A stretch of 64,000 nt of DNA from JAZBPO01 sp963691775 (lineage in GTDB: Bacteria > Pseudomonadota > Gammaproteobacteria > Pseudomonadales > Azotimanducaceae). The position numbers were made by a program, and so were the translations under genes. The notes under the pieces are model-generated. The model was not told where the DNA came from. It made no database searches and saw nothing but the letters and a program-made list of their open reading frames with translations. Below are positions 34,074-42,492 of the stretch, piece after piece; the stretch's first letter is position 1; the number at the start of each line of letters is the position of its first letter. The stretch is taken from contig OY829369.1 in assembly GCA_963691775.1 (NCBI GenBank), positions 1,798,001 to 1,862,000 on the forward strand. The letters run 5' to 3'.

Positions 34074-36071
34074 ATGAATGAGGGAATCAACACCCTGAGC
34101 ACACAGGTCCCAGCCCCGGACGCGATCCAGGAGCGCCTGCGCGCCGGCGATCTGGTCGGCGCCCTGAGCGCCGTACAGGCGCGTCTCGCGGCGCATCCGG
34201 AAGAACCCGAAACGCTCTACCTTGCCGCCGTCGTGCATCGATACGCAGGTCAGGCACAACCCGCTCTCGACCTGCTCGAACGCCTGAAAATGCTGGCCCC
34301 GGAACACGGCCGCGCACACCAGGAAGAGGGGCACCTGCGGAAGGCGTTGAACGATGCTCCCGGCGCACTCGCGGCCTATGCGCGAGCTGCTCAGTTCAAT
34401 CCCGCCCTGGAAGCGGCCTGGCGCGGCCAGCTCGAAATACTCGATGCTTCGGGCCGAACCCAGGCAGCTGCCCAGGTGCGTCAACGTCTCAATGCGCTCC
34501 TGGCCCTGCCCAAGCCACTCGTCGCGGTCACCGATCTCATCTCGCAGGGCCGCCTGCTGAAGGCCGAAGAACTCTGCCGCGCATTCATGCAGAAGCAGCC
34601 GCGCAACGTCGAGGGCATGCGCCTGCTCGCCGACATCGGCGTGCGCCTGGGCGTACTCGAAGACGCAGAGTTCCTGCTCGAAAGCGCTGTGGAATTCGCA
34701 CCGGACAATGTGCCGGCGCGCATCGACTGGATCAGCGTTCTGCGCAAGCGTCAAAAATTCGAACGCGCCCTGGACGAAGCGCGCGCACTCCTTGCCAGGG
34801 ACCCGCAGAACCCTCAGTTCCGCTCGCTGTATGCGATCGAAGCCATGCAGACAGGTGACTACGACGAAGCCCTGTTGAACTTCGACGCCGTGCTGGCGCA
34901 AGTGCCAGAGGATCCAGTGACGCTGACCTCCAAGGGCCACGCGTTGAAGACCTGCGGCCGCGCTGAGGAGGCGATCACCGCCTATCGCACTGCCCTCGTA
35001 TCCCAGCCGCGGCACGGAGAAGCCTGGTACAGCCTTGCAAACCTGAAGACCTATCGCTTCGATGCGCGTGAGCTGCAGCGCATGCGCGAGCGGGAGCAAG
35101 ACCCGAACCTGAATCTCACGGACCGGGTCTATCTCGCCTTCGCCCTCGGCAAGGCGTACGAAGACCTTGAAGACTTCGAAACCGCCTTCGCCGCTTACGC
35201 ACGCGGCAACGCCCTCAAGAAGGCGCAGTCACGCTATGACGCAGAACACATGCACGAGGAACTTGCGGCGACACGCACGCTCTGCGACGCAGCATTTTTC
35301 GAGGCGCGGCGGGGATATGGCCACGGTGCCCCGGACCCGATTTTCGTCCTCGGCCTGCCCCGCGCAGGCTCGACGCTTCTGGAACAGATTCTGTCGTCGC
35401 ACAGCGCCATCGACGGCACCCTCGAACTGCCGAATATCCTTTCGCTTTCGCAGCGCCTGCGTCGGCGCACGGGTTCGAGCGGCTATCCGGGAGCGCTCGA
35501 GTCACTGACGCTCGAGGAGTGCGTCGAGTTCGGACAGGCCTTCATCGAAGACACGCGCATCCATCGCGCCGGCGCCCCCCTCTTCATAGACAAGATGCCG
35601 AACAACTTCCGCCACATCGGTCTGATTCAGCTGATCCTGCCCAACGCAAAGATCATTGATGCGCGGCGCCACCCCATGGCGTGCTGCTTCTCGGCCTTCA
35701 AGCAGCTGTTCGCGGAGGGCCAGGAGTTCAGCTACGACCTCGGCGACGTCGGCCGCTATTACCGCGACTACGTCGCACTCATGGATCACTGGGATGCGGT
35801 ACTGCCGGGGCGCGTGCTGCGGGTCATGCACGAGGACGTTGTCGAAGACCTGGAAACCCAGGTGCGGCGCCTGCTCGATCACTGCGGGCTTCCGTTCGAG
35901 GATGCGTGCCTGCGCTACTGGGAAACGGCGCGCGCCGTACGCACGCCGAGCTCCGAGCAGGTGCGACGGCCGATCTTTCGCGAGTCCGTGGAACAGTGGC
36001 GCAGCTTCGAACGCTGGCTAGCGCCACTCAAGACTGCGCTCGGACCCGTGCTGGAGCGATATCCACTCTGA
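34074..36071 (+). CDS. TPR-repeat sulfotransferase
   Basis: A 665-residue two-part protein. Residues 1-400 hold tetratricopeptide repeats (RAGDLVGALSAVQARLAAHP and similar units). Residues about 415-665 are a sulfotransferase domain: 5'-phosphosulfate loop FVLGLPRAGSTLLEQIL near 422 and 3'-phosphate-binding segment IIDARRHPMACCFSAFK near 526. It should transfer sulfate from PAPS to a protein, glycan or lipid acceptor, which is unknown; cytosolic, no signal peptide. ATG 34074 is chosen because an upstream TTG at 34053 lies in the terminator U-run. PAPS could come from cysD-cysNC about 6 kb upstream. It converges on the BCCT gene. Confidence 0.9.
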   Translation: MNEGINTLSTQVPAPDAIQERLRAGDLVGALSAVQARLAAHPEEPETLYLAAVVHRYAGQAQPALDLLERLKMLAPEHGRAHQEEGHLRKALNDAPGALAAYARAAQFNPALEAAWRGQLEILDASGRTQAAAQVRQRLNALLALPKPLVAVTDLISQGRLLKAEELCRAFMQKQPRNVEGMRLLADIGVRLGVLEDAEFLLESAVEFAPDNVPARIDWISVLRKRQKFERALDEARALLARDPQNPQFRSLYAIEAMQTGDYDEALLNFDAVLAQVPEDPVTLTSKGHALKTCGRAEEAITAYRTALVSQPRHGEAWYSLANLKTYRFDARELQRMREREQDPNLNLTDRVYLAFALGKAYEDLEDFETAFAAYARGNALKKAQSRYDAEHMHEELAATRTLCDAAFFEARRGYGHGAPDPIFVLGLPRAGSTLLEQILSSHSAIDGTLELPNILSLSQRLRRRTGSSGYPGALESLTLEECVEFGQAFIEDTRIHRAGAPLFIDKMPNNFRHIGLIQLILPNAKIIDARRHPMACCFSAFKQLFAEGQEFSYDLGDVGRYYRDYVALMDHWDAVLPGRVLRVMHEDVVEDLETQVRRLLDHCGLPFEDACLRYWETARAVRTPSSEQVRRPIFRESVEQWRSFERWLAPLKTALGPVLERYPL

Positions 36072-36087
36072 GCTCGCCCGGCGTCGC

Positions 36088-38115
36088 TCAGGCTGCCGGC
36101 GCGATCGGCGCCTCCAGCGGCTCGGTTCGGGCATTCACCCAGCGCGAATAGCTTGCCAGTACCTCGTCGATGAGCGCATCGCGCCCGAGACCGAGCACGT
36201 CGAGACGGTCATCGGTCGTGGTGCACCAGGCCTCCGCGTACCAGTGACGGCGCCGCCGCTCCTCGGCCGCTGTTTCAACGAGCCCGAAGGTAAGCGTGCG
36301 ATAGCTGCGAAGACGAATGCCGAACTCGAAGGCAACCTCTTCGCCCGCCGGCTCCATCACCTGGATAAGCAGCCCGTCCTCTTCCTCGAGCAGGTGCGCC
36401 ACCTGGTCGTGCCCGGAGAGCTCTTCAACCACGCTCGCGAATGCCGGCGCCGCAACGTCGGCGAAGTAGCGCTCGACGGTGCGGCGATCGTGGTGCCCAA
36501 CAAGCTGAGCGAGGCGCGTCCGCCAATCCACGGATGCCCGGGCCACCGGCGACGGCCGACCCTGATAGCGCGCCCGCTGCTGATCCTCACGCTGGAGCGC
36601 CGTGTGCAGGCCCACGCACATGGCGAGCATCACGATCGAAAGGGGTAGGCCGCTCGTCAAGGCAGCGGTCTGCAGCGCTCCAAGTCCGCCCGCGAGCAGT
36701 AGCACCGCTGCGATCAGCCCCTGGGTGATGGCCCAGAACACACGCTGCCAGACCGGCGGATCTTCCGCGCCGCCGGACGCGATCATGTCGACCACAAGCG
36801 AGCCGGAATCGGACGACGTCACGAAGAAGGTCACGATCAGGATCACCGAAAGAAAGGAGGTGACGGCAGAGATCGGGAAGTTCTCGAGCATGACGAACAG
36901 TGCAAGCGGCATGTCCTCACTCACCAGGCGCAGCACGTCCTGCATGCCGCCGGCCTGGATCGTATGGATCGCGGTGTCACCGAACACCGTCATCCAGAAG
37001 AAGATGAACAGCGTAGGCACAGCCATCACGCCGAACACGAACTCGCGAATCGTCCGACCCCGCGAGATACGTGCGATGAACATGCCCACGAAGGGTGCCC
37101 AGGCGATCCACCAAGCCCAGTAGAAGAGCGTCCAGGCGCCCAGCCAGTCCGTCTGCTGATAGGCGAACTGCCGGAACGTCAGGTCGACCAGATCGGCCAG
37201 ATAGGCACCGATGTTCTGTAGGTAGGCGCCCATGAGAAAGGCCGTCGGACCAACCACGAACATGAATAACAGCAGCGTTACTGCGAGCAGCATGTTCATC
37301 TCGGACAGCCGCTTTATGCCGGAATCGAGGCCAGCGACAACCGACGCCGTCGCGAGCATCGTGATGCCACCGATCAGCAGCACCTGAACCATGGGCGACT
37401 CGGGCACGCCGAACAGGTAGCCGAGGCCCGCATTGATCTGCGTAACGCCGAAGCCGAGGGAAGTTGCAACGCCGAACACGGTTCCGATGACCGCCGCAAT
37501 GTCGACGGCGTTGCCGACCGGGCCGTGGATACGTTCGCCCATGAGCGGGTAAAGGGAAGAGCGTAGCGTGAGCGGGAGATCGTGGCGGTAGGCAAAGTAG
37601 GCCAGCGAAAGTCCGACCACGATGTAGATGGCCCAGGCGTGTACGCCCCAGTGCAGAAAGGTGGCATTCATCGCCGTGCGCGCGGCCAGCGCTGACTCCG
37701 GCTCGATGCTGTCCACGGGCGGATGCGCATAGTGCAGCAGCGGTTCGGACACGCCGAAGAACATGAGACCGATGCCAACGCCGGCGCTGAAAAGCATGGC
37801 AAACCAGGACAGGCGGCTGTAATCGGGTTCGCAGTCGTCCGGCCCGAGTCGGATTTCACCGAAGCGCGACAGCGCGATATAGAGCGCGAAGAGAAGAAAG
37901 ATCGCCACGCTCAGCATGTAGAACCACCCGAACGTCTCGATGATCCACGCCTGAACCGCGTTGAAGACCGATGCCGCTACGTCGGGCAGGAGCACGCCGA
38001 ATGCGGAGATCAGCAGTACGAGCGATGCCGAAACACCGAACACGACCGGGTGGACCACCGCGCGCGGGCGCGCCTCGTTGGCAGAGGTGTCTTGCGCGTC
38101 GACGGGCGCGTCCAC
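36088..38115 (-). CDS. BCCT-family betaine/choline/carnitine transporter
   Basis: A 675-residue secondary transporter, with a 12-helix core and a long cytoplasmic tail of about 160 residues. Signatures are SAGVGIGLMFFGVSEPLLHY and the aromatic motif WTLFYWAWWIAWAPFVGMF followed by ISRGRTIREFV. Length and tail resemble E. coli BetT (677 aa), a choline uptake system whose tail senses osmotic strength. Which osmolyte is carried cannot be decided. GTG start at 38115, with CCGGAG upstream. No betaine synthesis genes are adjacent. Confidence 0.93.
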   Translation of the reverse strand: MDAPVDAQDTSANEARPRAVVHPVVFGVSASLVLLISAFGVLLPDVAASVFNAVQAWIIETFGWFYMLSVAIFLLFALYIALSRFGEIRLGPDDCEPDYSRLSWFAMLFSAGVGIGLMFFGVSEPLLHYAHPPVDSIEPESALAARTAMNATFLHWGVHAWAIYIVVGLSLAYFAYRHDLPLTLRSSLYPLMGERIHGPVGNAVDIAAVIGTVFGVATSLGFGVTQINAGLGYLFGVPESPMVQVLLIGGITMLATASVVAGLDSGIKRLSEMNMLLAVTLLLFMFVVGPTAFLMGAYLQNIGAYLADLVDLTFRQFAYQQTDWLGAWTLFYWAWWIAWAPFVGMFIARISRGRTIREFVFGVMAVPTLFIFFWMTVFGDTAIHTIQAGGMQDVLRLVSEDMPLALFVMLENFPISAVTSFLSVILIVTFFVTSSDSGSLVVDMIASGGAEDPPVWQRVFWAITQGLIAAVLLLAGGLGALQTAALTSGLPLSIVMLAMCVGLHTALQREDQQRARYQGRPSPVARASVDWRTRLAQLVGHHDRRTVERYFADVAAPAFASVVEELSGHDQVAHLLEEEDGLLIQVMEPAGEEVAFEFGIRLRSYRTLTFGLVETAAEERRRRHWYAEAWCTTTDDRLDVLGLGRDALIDEVLASYSRWVNARTEPLEAPIAPAA

Positions 38116-38142
38116 AATGACTCCGGCGGGTGAGAGAGCTGA

Positions 38143-38171
38143 AACGGGGGCGATGTGACGGCGCCCCCGTT
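38143..38171 (-). terminator. Hairpin after the crotonase gene
   Basis: On the minus strand AACGGGGGCG pairs with CGCCCCCGTT (10 bp, 9-nt loop), followed by TTCAG. It starts 46 nt past the crotonase stop and lies ahead of the BCCT start, so it probably separates the two transcripts. The U-run is short. Confidence 0.5.
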
Positions 38172-38216
38172 ACCTGCAGAGCCTAAAGCTTCATCCGCCT
38201 GGCCGCCAACGGCACG

Positions 38217-38948
38217 TCAGTGATACGCCGCAGAATGCTTGAGCATGTGCGCCGCGCCGTGCGGGCCGTCAAGCACTGCGTGCTCACCGAACAGGCGCTC
38301 CTTCTGCTCACCGTACAGCGCCCGATTCGCACCGAGCGGAGCGAGCTGGTCTGCAGTGCCGCGGGCCATAGCCGGCAGATCCTCGAAGGAAGCGATCTGC
38401 TGCACGACTCCTGCCGCAAGCGCGCTCTCCCCCGTCCAACGCTTGGCGAGCTGAACGGTCTCAAAAAATGCAGCGCCCGAAAGCTTGTGCCGGAAGAGCG
38501 CGAGCTCCGGGGTCGGGATTCGGAAGCCGATCTGCATCTCGTTCGCGCACAAGAAACCCCGATCGGCACGCATGATGCGCACGTCATGGCACATCGAGCA
38601 CATCATGCCTGCGCCAAAGGCGTGACCGCTGATCGCCGCGATCGTCGGGATCGGAAAGGTGATGATCCGCCCCATGAGCGCCATGAACTCCTCGCCGAAG
38701 GCTGCGCGCTCACCGTCCGGATCGGAGTCTGCGAGATCGCCGATCCAGTCGAGGTCGAGGCCGTTCGAGAAGAACTTCGCGTCCGTGGAACGGGTCACAA
38801 GCGAAGCCGGCCCCTCCTGCTCAGCAAGCTGCGCCTCTACTTCGTCGAGCGCAGCCGAGAAGGCGCGCACGAACGCGAGGTTCCAGCGGTTCTCGCCGGC
38901 GTTCATGGTCAGGGTGAAGACGGCGTCTTCGCGGCTCAGATCGATCAT
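38217..38948 (-). CDS. Crotonase-superfamily enoyl-CoA hydratase/isomerase
   Basis: A 243-residue crotonase-fold enzyme. The first oxyanion-hole segment is KFFSNGLDLDW and the second is ISGHAFGAGMMCSMCHDVRIM. The sequence DRGFLCANEMQIGFRIP resembles peroxisomal delta3-delta2 enoyl-CoA isomerases of the plant ECI type more than classical hydratases; a catalytic Glu is a candidate in CANEMQIG. Start at ATG 38948 after GGAGGGAG; the longer frame to 39002 has no ribosome site. Role: beta-oxidation of unsaturated acyl-CoAs, most likely. Confidence 0.88.
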   Translation of the reverse strand: MIDLSREDAVFTLTMNAGENRWNLAFVRAFSAALDEVEAQLAEQEGPASLVTRSTDAKFFSNGLDLDWIGDLADSDPDGERAAFGEEFMALMGRIITFPIPTIAAISGHAFGAGMMCSMCHDVRIMRADRGFLCANEMQIGFRIPTPELALFRHKLSGAAFFETVQLAKRWTGESALAAGVVQQIASFEDLPAMARGTADQLAPLGANRALYGEQKERLFGEHAVLDGPHGAAHMLKHSAAYH

Positions 38949-39012
38949 GGTCAGGCTCCCTCCAGATGCTGTGGCCTGAGTCTCGCGCAGCCAGCGGAGC
39001 ACGTCGACGCCA

Positions 39013-40260
39013 TCAGGCGAGCCAGGATTCCGGCAAGTGACGTTCCACGAGCTCCGTGATGGAAAGGGTCTCGATGTCGTGCTCGGAACCGAGCTCGCGT
39101 GCGAAGGTAGAAATGTCGTTGGTGCGCACGAAAATGCGCGCGTTCGGATGCAAGCCGCGGAGCCAGATCGCGACGCGCAGATTCTCGTCCGGCCGCCCCG
39201 TACCGAGGATGATCGTCGGCCGCCCTTCGTCGAGGTTCACCTCGTCGTGGAGAGACCGCCATACGCGCGGATGCGCAACGTCGCCGTCGAGCACCACGCG
39301 GCGAGCGTAAACGCCAATGCGCGCCTGCTCGTCAACGACCTGGACGCGTCTGTCCGCATCGATGTCGATGATCGCCACCGTCGCCATCTCGTGCGGCGCT
39401 GTCTCGTGCAATTCCTCGAGAATCGACTGGCCGAAGCGACCGAAGCCCGCCAGCACGACGACGTCCTTCTCGCTCGTCTCCTCGAAGTGGGCGAGCAGGG
39501 TCTCACGCACGAAGCCTGCGGCCGCCAGGTAATAGTTGTTGAAGGTCTCACAGCGTTGCGCGACCTGTGTATCCGCCATGGCGCGCAGGAAACGAATACG
39601 ATTGCAGTGCAAGACCATGCGCTCGCCGAGATTCGGATGCATGGCGAGGATACGGCTCGCCGCTTCGAAGGCGCGAAAGTTGTCGTCTCCAAGCAGCGCG
39701 ACGCGGCGCGCACGATCGAGGCGGAGCGCCCGGAGCAGGAAGTCGTGCGTGATGTCACCGTGTACGACAGACACGCCAAAGGACTGCTCGAGATCTTGCT
39801 CCCGGATAGGCGCGATTGCCTCGTCGACAACGACGATGGGGACCGTCGGATGCGTCCGCCGAAGCACGCGCAGATAGCTCATGGTCAGATCGCCGGCGCC
39901 CACCACGACGAAATGGCCACGCATGCGCTGGAGGTGCCAGAGCTCCGGCGCAAGCAGGCGCACCACGGCCTCGAAGATGGCCGATGCGAACAGCAGGGGC
40001 GCCGCGAAGTACACGAACCAGAGCGCCCCACGGGCCAGCACCGGACCGCCCGACGGCGTACCCAGATCGATCCCGCCGACCACGAAAAGCGCGAGGGCGT
40101 AGTAGGCCTTGGTCAGCCAGCTCTCGTCAGGAAGCCCCGGGCGCTCGGAAACGTCCACGCCAGTCAGGAGGGCACCGAAGGCGACGAGAAAGAGGGCGAG
40201 CGCAGACATCGGCCGCCAGCCGATGAGGTTGATGCGCAAACGTGAGCGGGCGCGAAACAC
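39013..40260 (-). CDS. K+-channel-like protein with two RCK/TrkA-N domains
   Basis: A 415-residue protein. Two hydrophobic helices (about 18-35 and 80-100) flank a pore-loop-like segment YYALALFVVGGIDLGTP, where VGGIDLG (61-67) stands in the place of the TVGYGD filter of potassium channels. Two Rossmann RCK-type domains follow: one near 116-240 (VVVGAGDLTMSYL) and one near 268-400 (VVLAGFGRFGQSI), each with an acidic residue ending the second strand, so NAD(H) or nucleotide binding is plausible. Family known only as NAD-binding TrkA-N membrane proteins. Ion conduction is doubtful with this filter. Confidence 0.82.
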   Translation of the reverse strand: MFRARSRLRINLIGWRPMSALALFLVAFGALLTGVDVSERPGLPDESWLTKAYYALALFVVGGIDLGTPSGGPVLARGALWFVYFAAPLLFASAIFEAVVRLLAPELWHLQRMRGHFVVVGAGDLTMSYLRVLRRTHPTVPIVVVDEAIAPIREQDLEQSFGVSVVHGDITHDFLLRALRLDRARRVALLGDDNFRAFEAASRILAMHPNLGERMVLHCNRIRFLRAMADTQVAQRCETFNNYYLAAAGFVRETLLAHFEETSEKDVVVLAGFGRFGQSILEELHETAPHEMATVAIIDIDADRRVQVVDEQARIGVYARRVVLDGDVAHPRVWRSLHDEVNLDEGRPTIILGTGRPDENLRVAIWLRGLHPNARIFVRTNDISTFARELGSEHDIETLSITELVERHLPESWLA

Positions 40261-40344
40261 AGACGGCAGCCATCCAGGTCGAAGCGAGGGACAGTCTAGC
40301 CGCCCAGCGGCCGCGCAGGGGGGCGTGGTCAGGATGTGGCAGCC

Positions 40345-42492
40345 TCAAAGCACGCAGGCGGCTTCCTCATGGCGCACGGCAACCAGTCGGCCGGGCGCCT
40401 CGAAGTGGAGGTGGAGGTCCGGCACGGGAAGCCCACGCGCATCATGAGTGACAAGCACGCGGGTCATCGTCAGTTCGCCGAGTACCCGAGCGATCTCGCC
40501 AGCCGATGCCGGATCGAGATGGGCCGTTCCCTCATCCACGAACAGGGCGTCCGGACGCACGTAAAGTGCACGGGCGAGGAGGAGACGCTGCCGCTGACCT
40601 CCGGAAAGGCCCGTTCCGCCCTCCCCGATCTGCGTCTGCCACCCAAGCGGCAGCGCAGAGACGATCGTTGCGAGCCCCACGCGCTCGGCGCAATCCTCCA
40701 GATGCGCCATGTCCGGGTCCGGATCGAAGAAGGTCAGGTTCTGCGCCAGCGTACCCGTGAACAGGCGGTCTTCCTGCAGCACGACTGCACAGCGACTACG
40801 CCAGGCGGAGAGCGCGCCCGCGACGTCGCGACCGTCGACTCGCACAGCTCCACGGCCGGGCGGTACGAGGCCGCAGAGCACTCTCAACAGCGTTGTCTTC
40901 CCGCAACCTGAAGGGCCGGTAACCAGCGTCAATCCGCCTTCGGGCAGAGTCAGCTCCAATCCATCGAAGACCCAGGGCGTCTCGTCACCGAAGCGGAACG
41001 ATAGATCGTGCGCGTCCAGCCTCGCAGCACCGGCGCGCGCCACCGCGAGCGGCACGCCGACCTCCTCCGTCCCGACCTCCGGCGCCTCGTATCCGATCTC
41101 CGCAAGGCGTTCGAGATGCAGGCGCAGCACCGCAAGACCCGCGATGCCGTCGAGCAGCGTGGTCATGCGTCCCGTGAACTGTCCCTTGAAGCTCATGAAC
41201 GCGTAGAGCATCCCGACCGTGAAGGTGCCTTCGAGCACCATCTGCGCGGCAACGTAGACCACTGCCAGATTCTCGACGCCGAAGAGCACGCCGTTCGCCG
41301 CGCTGATGCCGAGGCCGAGGCGGCCCTGGGCAACTTCCGCATTCACGGTCCGCGCCTGCCGATTCTGCCAGTGCGCGTGACGGTCCCCCTCGCGTCCGAA
41401 CGCCTTGAGGGTTTCGATGCACCGGAGCGTCTCGAGAAAGACGGTCTCCTCCTCCGCCGCGGCCGCGATGGTCGCCTGTTGGCGTCGGCGGTACTCGGCG
41501 AGGGTCGCGAGGCGCAAACACCCATAGACGAACAGCGCCGCGCAAACGATCCCGGTAAGCGTGCCGCTGTACGCCATCATCATTGCGAGGGTCGTCACGG
41601 CCATGACGCCGTCGACAAGGGCGACGGCAAACCCCTGGGTAAGCAATCCCTGCACCGGCGCAAGCGACCCGAAGCGCGAGACGATGTCGCCGAGGTGTCG
41701 ACGCTCGAACCAGCGCAGCGGCAGTCGCAGGAGGTGGTGAAGGAGGTTCGCTGCGATCTGATATCCGATCGACGCCCCCGCATGAAGCACCAATCGACCC
41801 CGCACCCAGGAGACCGCGACGGACAACAGGGCCAGGGCGCCAAAACACAGTACAAGCACCCGGAGCAGCAGGTCGTCCTGCTTGACGAGCGCTTCGTCTA
41901 CGACGAGCTGGACGTAGAAAGGTGACGCGAGCGCAAAGACCTGAAGAGCAAGAGACAGCCCGAGCACGCCCAGCAGATTGCGCAGCACACCGGTCGATCG
42001 CGACCAGAAGTCCGAGATACGCATGCGCGGAATGACGCCGCCGCGGGCGAATTCAGGACCCGGGATCAGCTCGAGCGCGATCCCCGTGACATGCGCACCC
42101 ACTTCTCTCCAGCTGATGGTGCACCGGCCGCGGGCAGGGTCCAGGATCGTGATGCCGCGACGGTGAACACGTACGAGGACCACGTAGTGATCGAGATCCC
42201 AATGCAGGATCGCCGGGCAACGCAGATCGCCGAGTTCATCGGGCTCGAGCCGGAGCGGCCGCGCGTGCAACCCGAGGCCCCCGGCCACCTGCATGAGCTC
42301 ACGTAAACCGATTCCGCGACCCGCATCCCCGGAGCGCTGACGAAGCGACGGCAGATCGATCTGTCGCCCGTGATAGCCGGCGATCATCGCAAGGCATGCC
42401 AGACCGCACTCCGATTGCTCGGACTGCATGACGAGCGGCGCTCGGGAGGCACGCGCGCCCTGCAGGAAGTCGGGAAGTGCCCGTCCGCTCAC
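40345..42492 (-). CDS. Peptidase-containing ABC exporter (C39-ABC, RaxB/CvaB type)
   Basis: A 715-residue bacteriocin-type exporter. Residues 20-150 are a C39 cysteine peptidase that cleaves double-glycine leaders: Cys29 in QSECGLACLAM, His102 in LDHYVVLV and Asp118 in ITILDPARG, all present. A six-helix membrane domain follows (about 160-430), then an ATPase with Walker A GPSGCGKTT, signature LSGGQRQRLLLARAL, Walker B ALFVDEGTAHLD and switch VLVTHD. The GTG start overlaps the hlyD-like stop (GTGA). No precursor peptide with a Gly-Gly leader was recognised nearby, so the cargo is unknown. Confidence 0.94.
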   Translation of the reverse strand: MSGRALPDFLQGARASRAPLVMQSEQSECGLACLAMIAGYHGRQIDLPSLRQRSGDAGRGIGLRELMQVAGGLGLHARPLRLEPDELGDLRCPAILHWDLDHYVVLVRVHRRGITILDPARGRCTISWREVGAHVTGIALELIPGPEFARGGVIPRMRISDFWSRSTGVLRNLLGVLGLSLALQVFALASPFYVQLVVDEALVKQDDLLLRVLVLCFGALALLSVAVSWVRGRLVLHAGASIGYQIAANLLHHLLRLPLRWFERRHLGDIVSRFGSLAPVQGLLTQGFAVALVDGVMAVTTLAMMMAYSGTLTGIVCAALFVYGCLRLATLAEYRRRQQATIAAAAEEETVFLETLRCIETLKAFGREGDRHAHWQNRQARTVNAEVAQGRLGLGISAANGVLFGVENLAVVYVAAQMVLEGTFTVGMLYAFMSFKGQFTGRMTTLLDGIAGLAVLRLHLERLAEIGYEAPEVGTEEVGVPLAVARAGAARLDAHDLSFRFGDETPWVFDGLELTLPEGGLTLVTGPSGCGKTTLLRVLCGLVPPGRGAVRVDGRDVAGALSAWRSRCAVVLQEDRLFTGTLAQNLTFFDPDPDMAHLEDCAERVGLATIVSALPLGWQTQIGEGGTGLSGGQRQRLLLARALYVRPDALFVDEGTAHLDPASAGEIARVLGELTMTRVLVTHDARGLPVPDLHLHFEAPGRLVAVRHEEAACVL

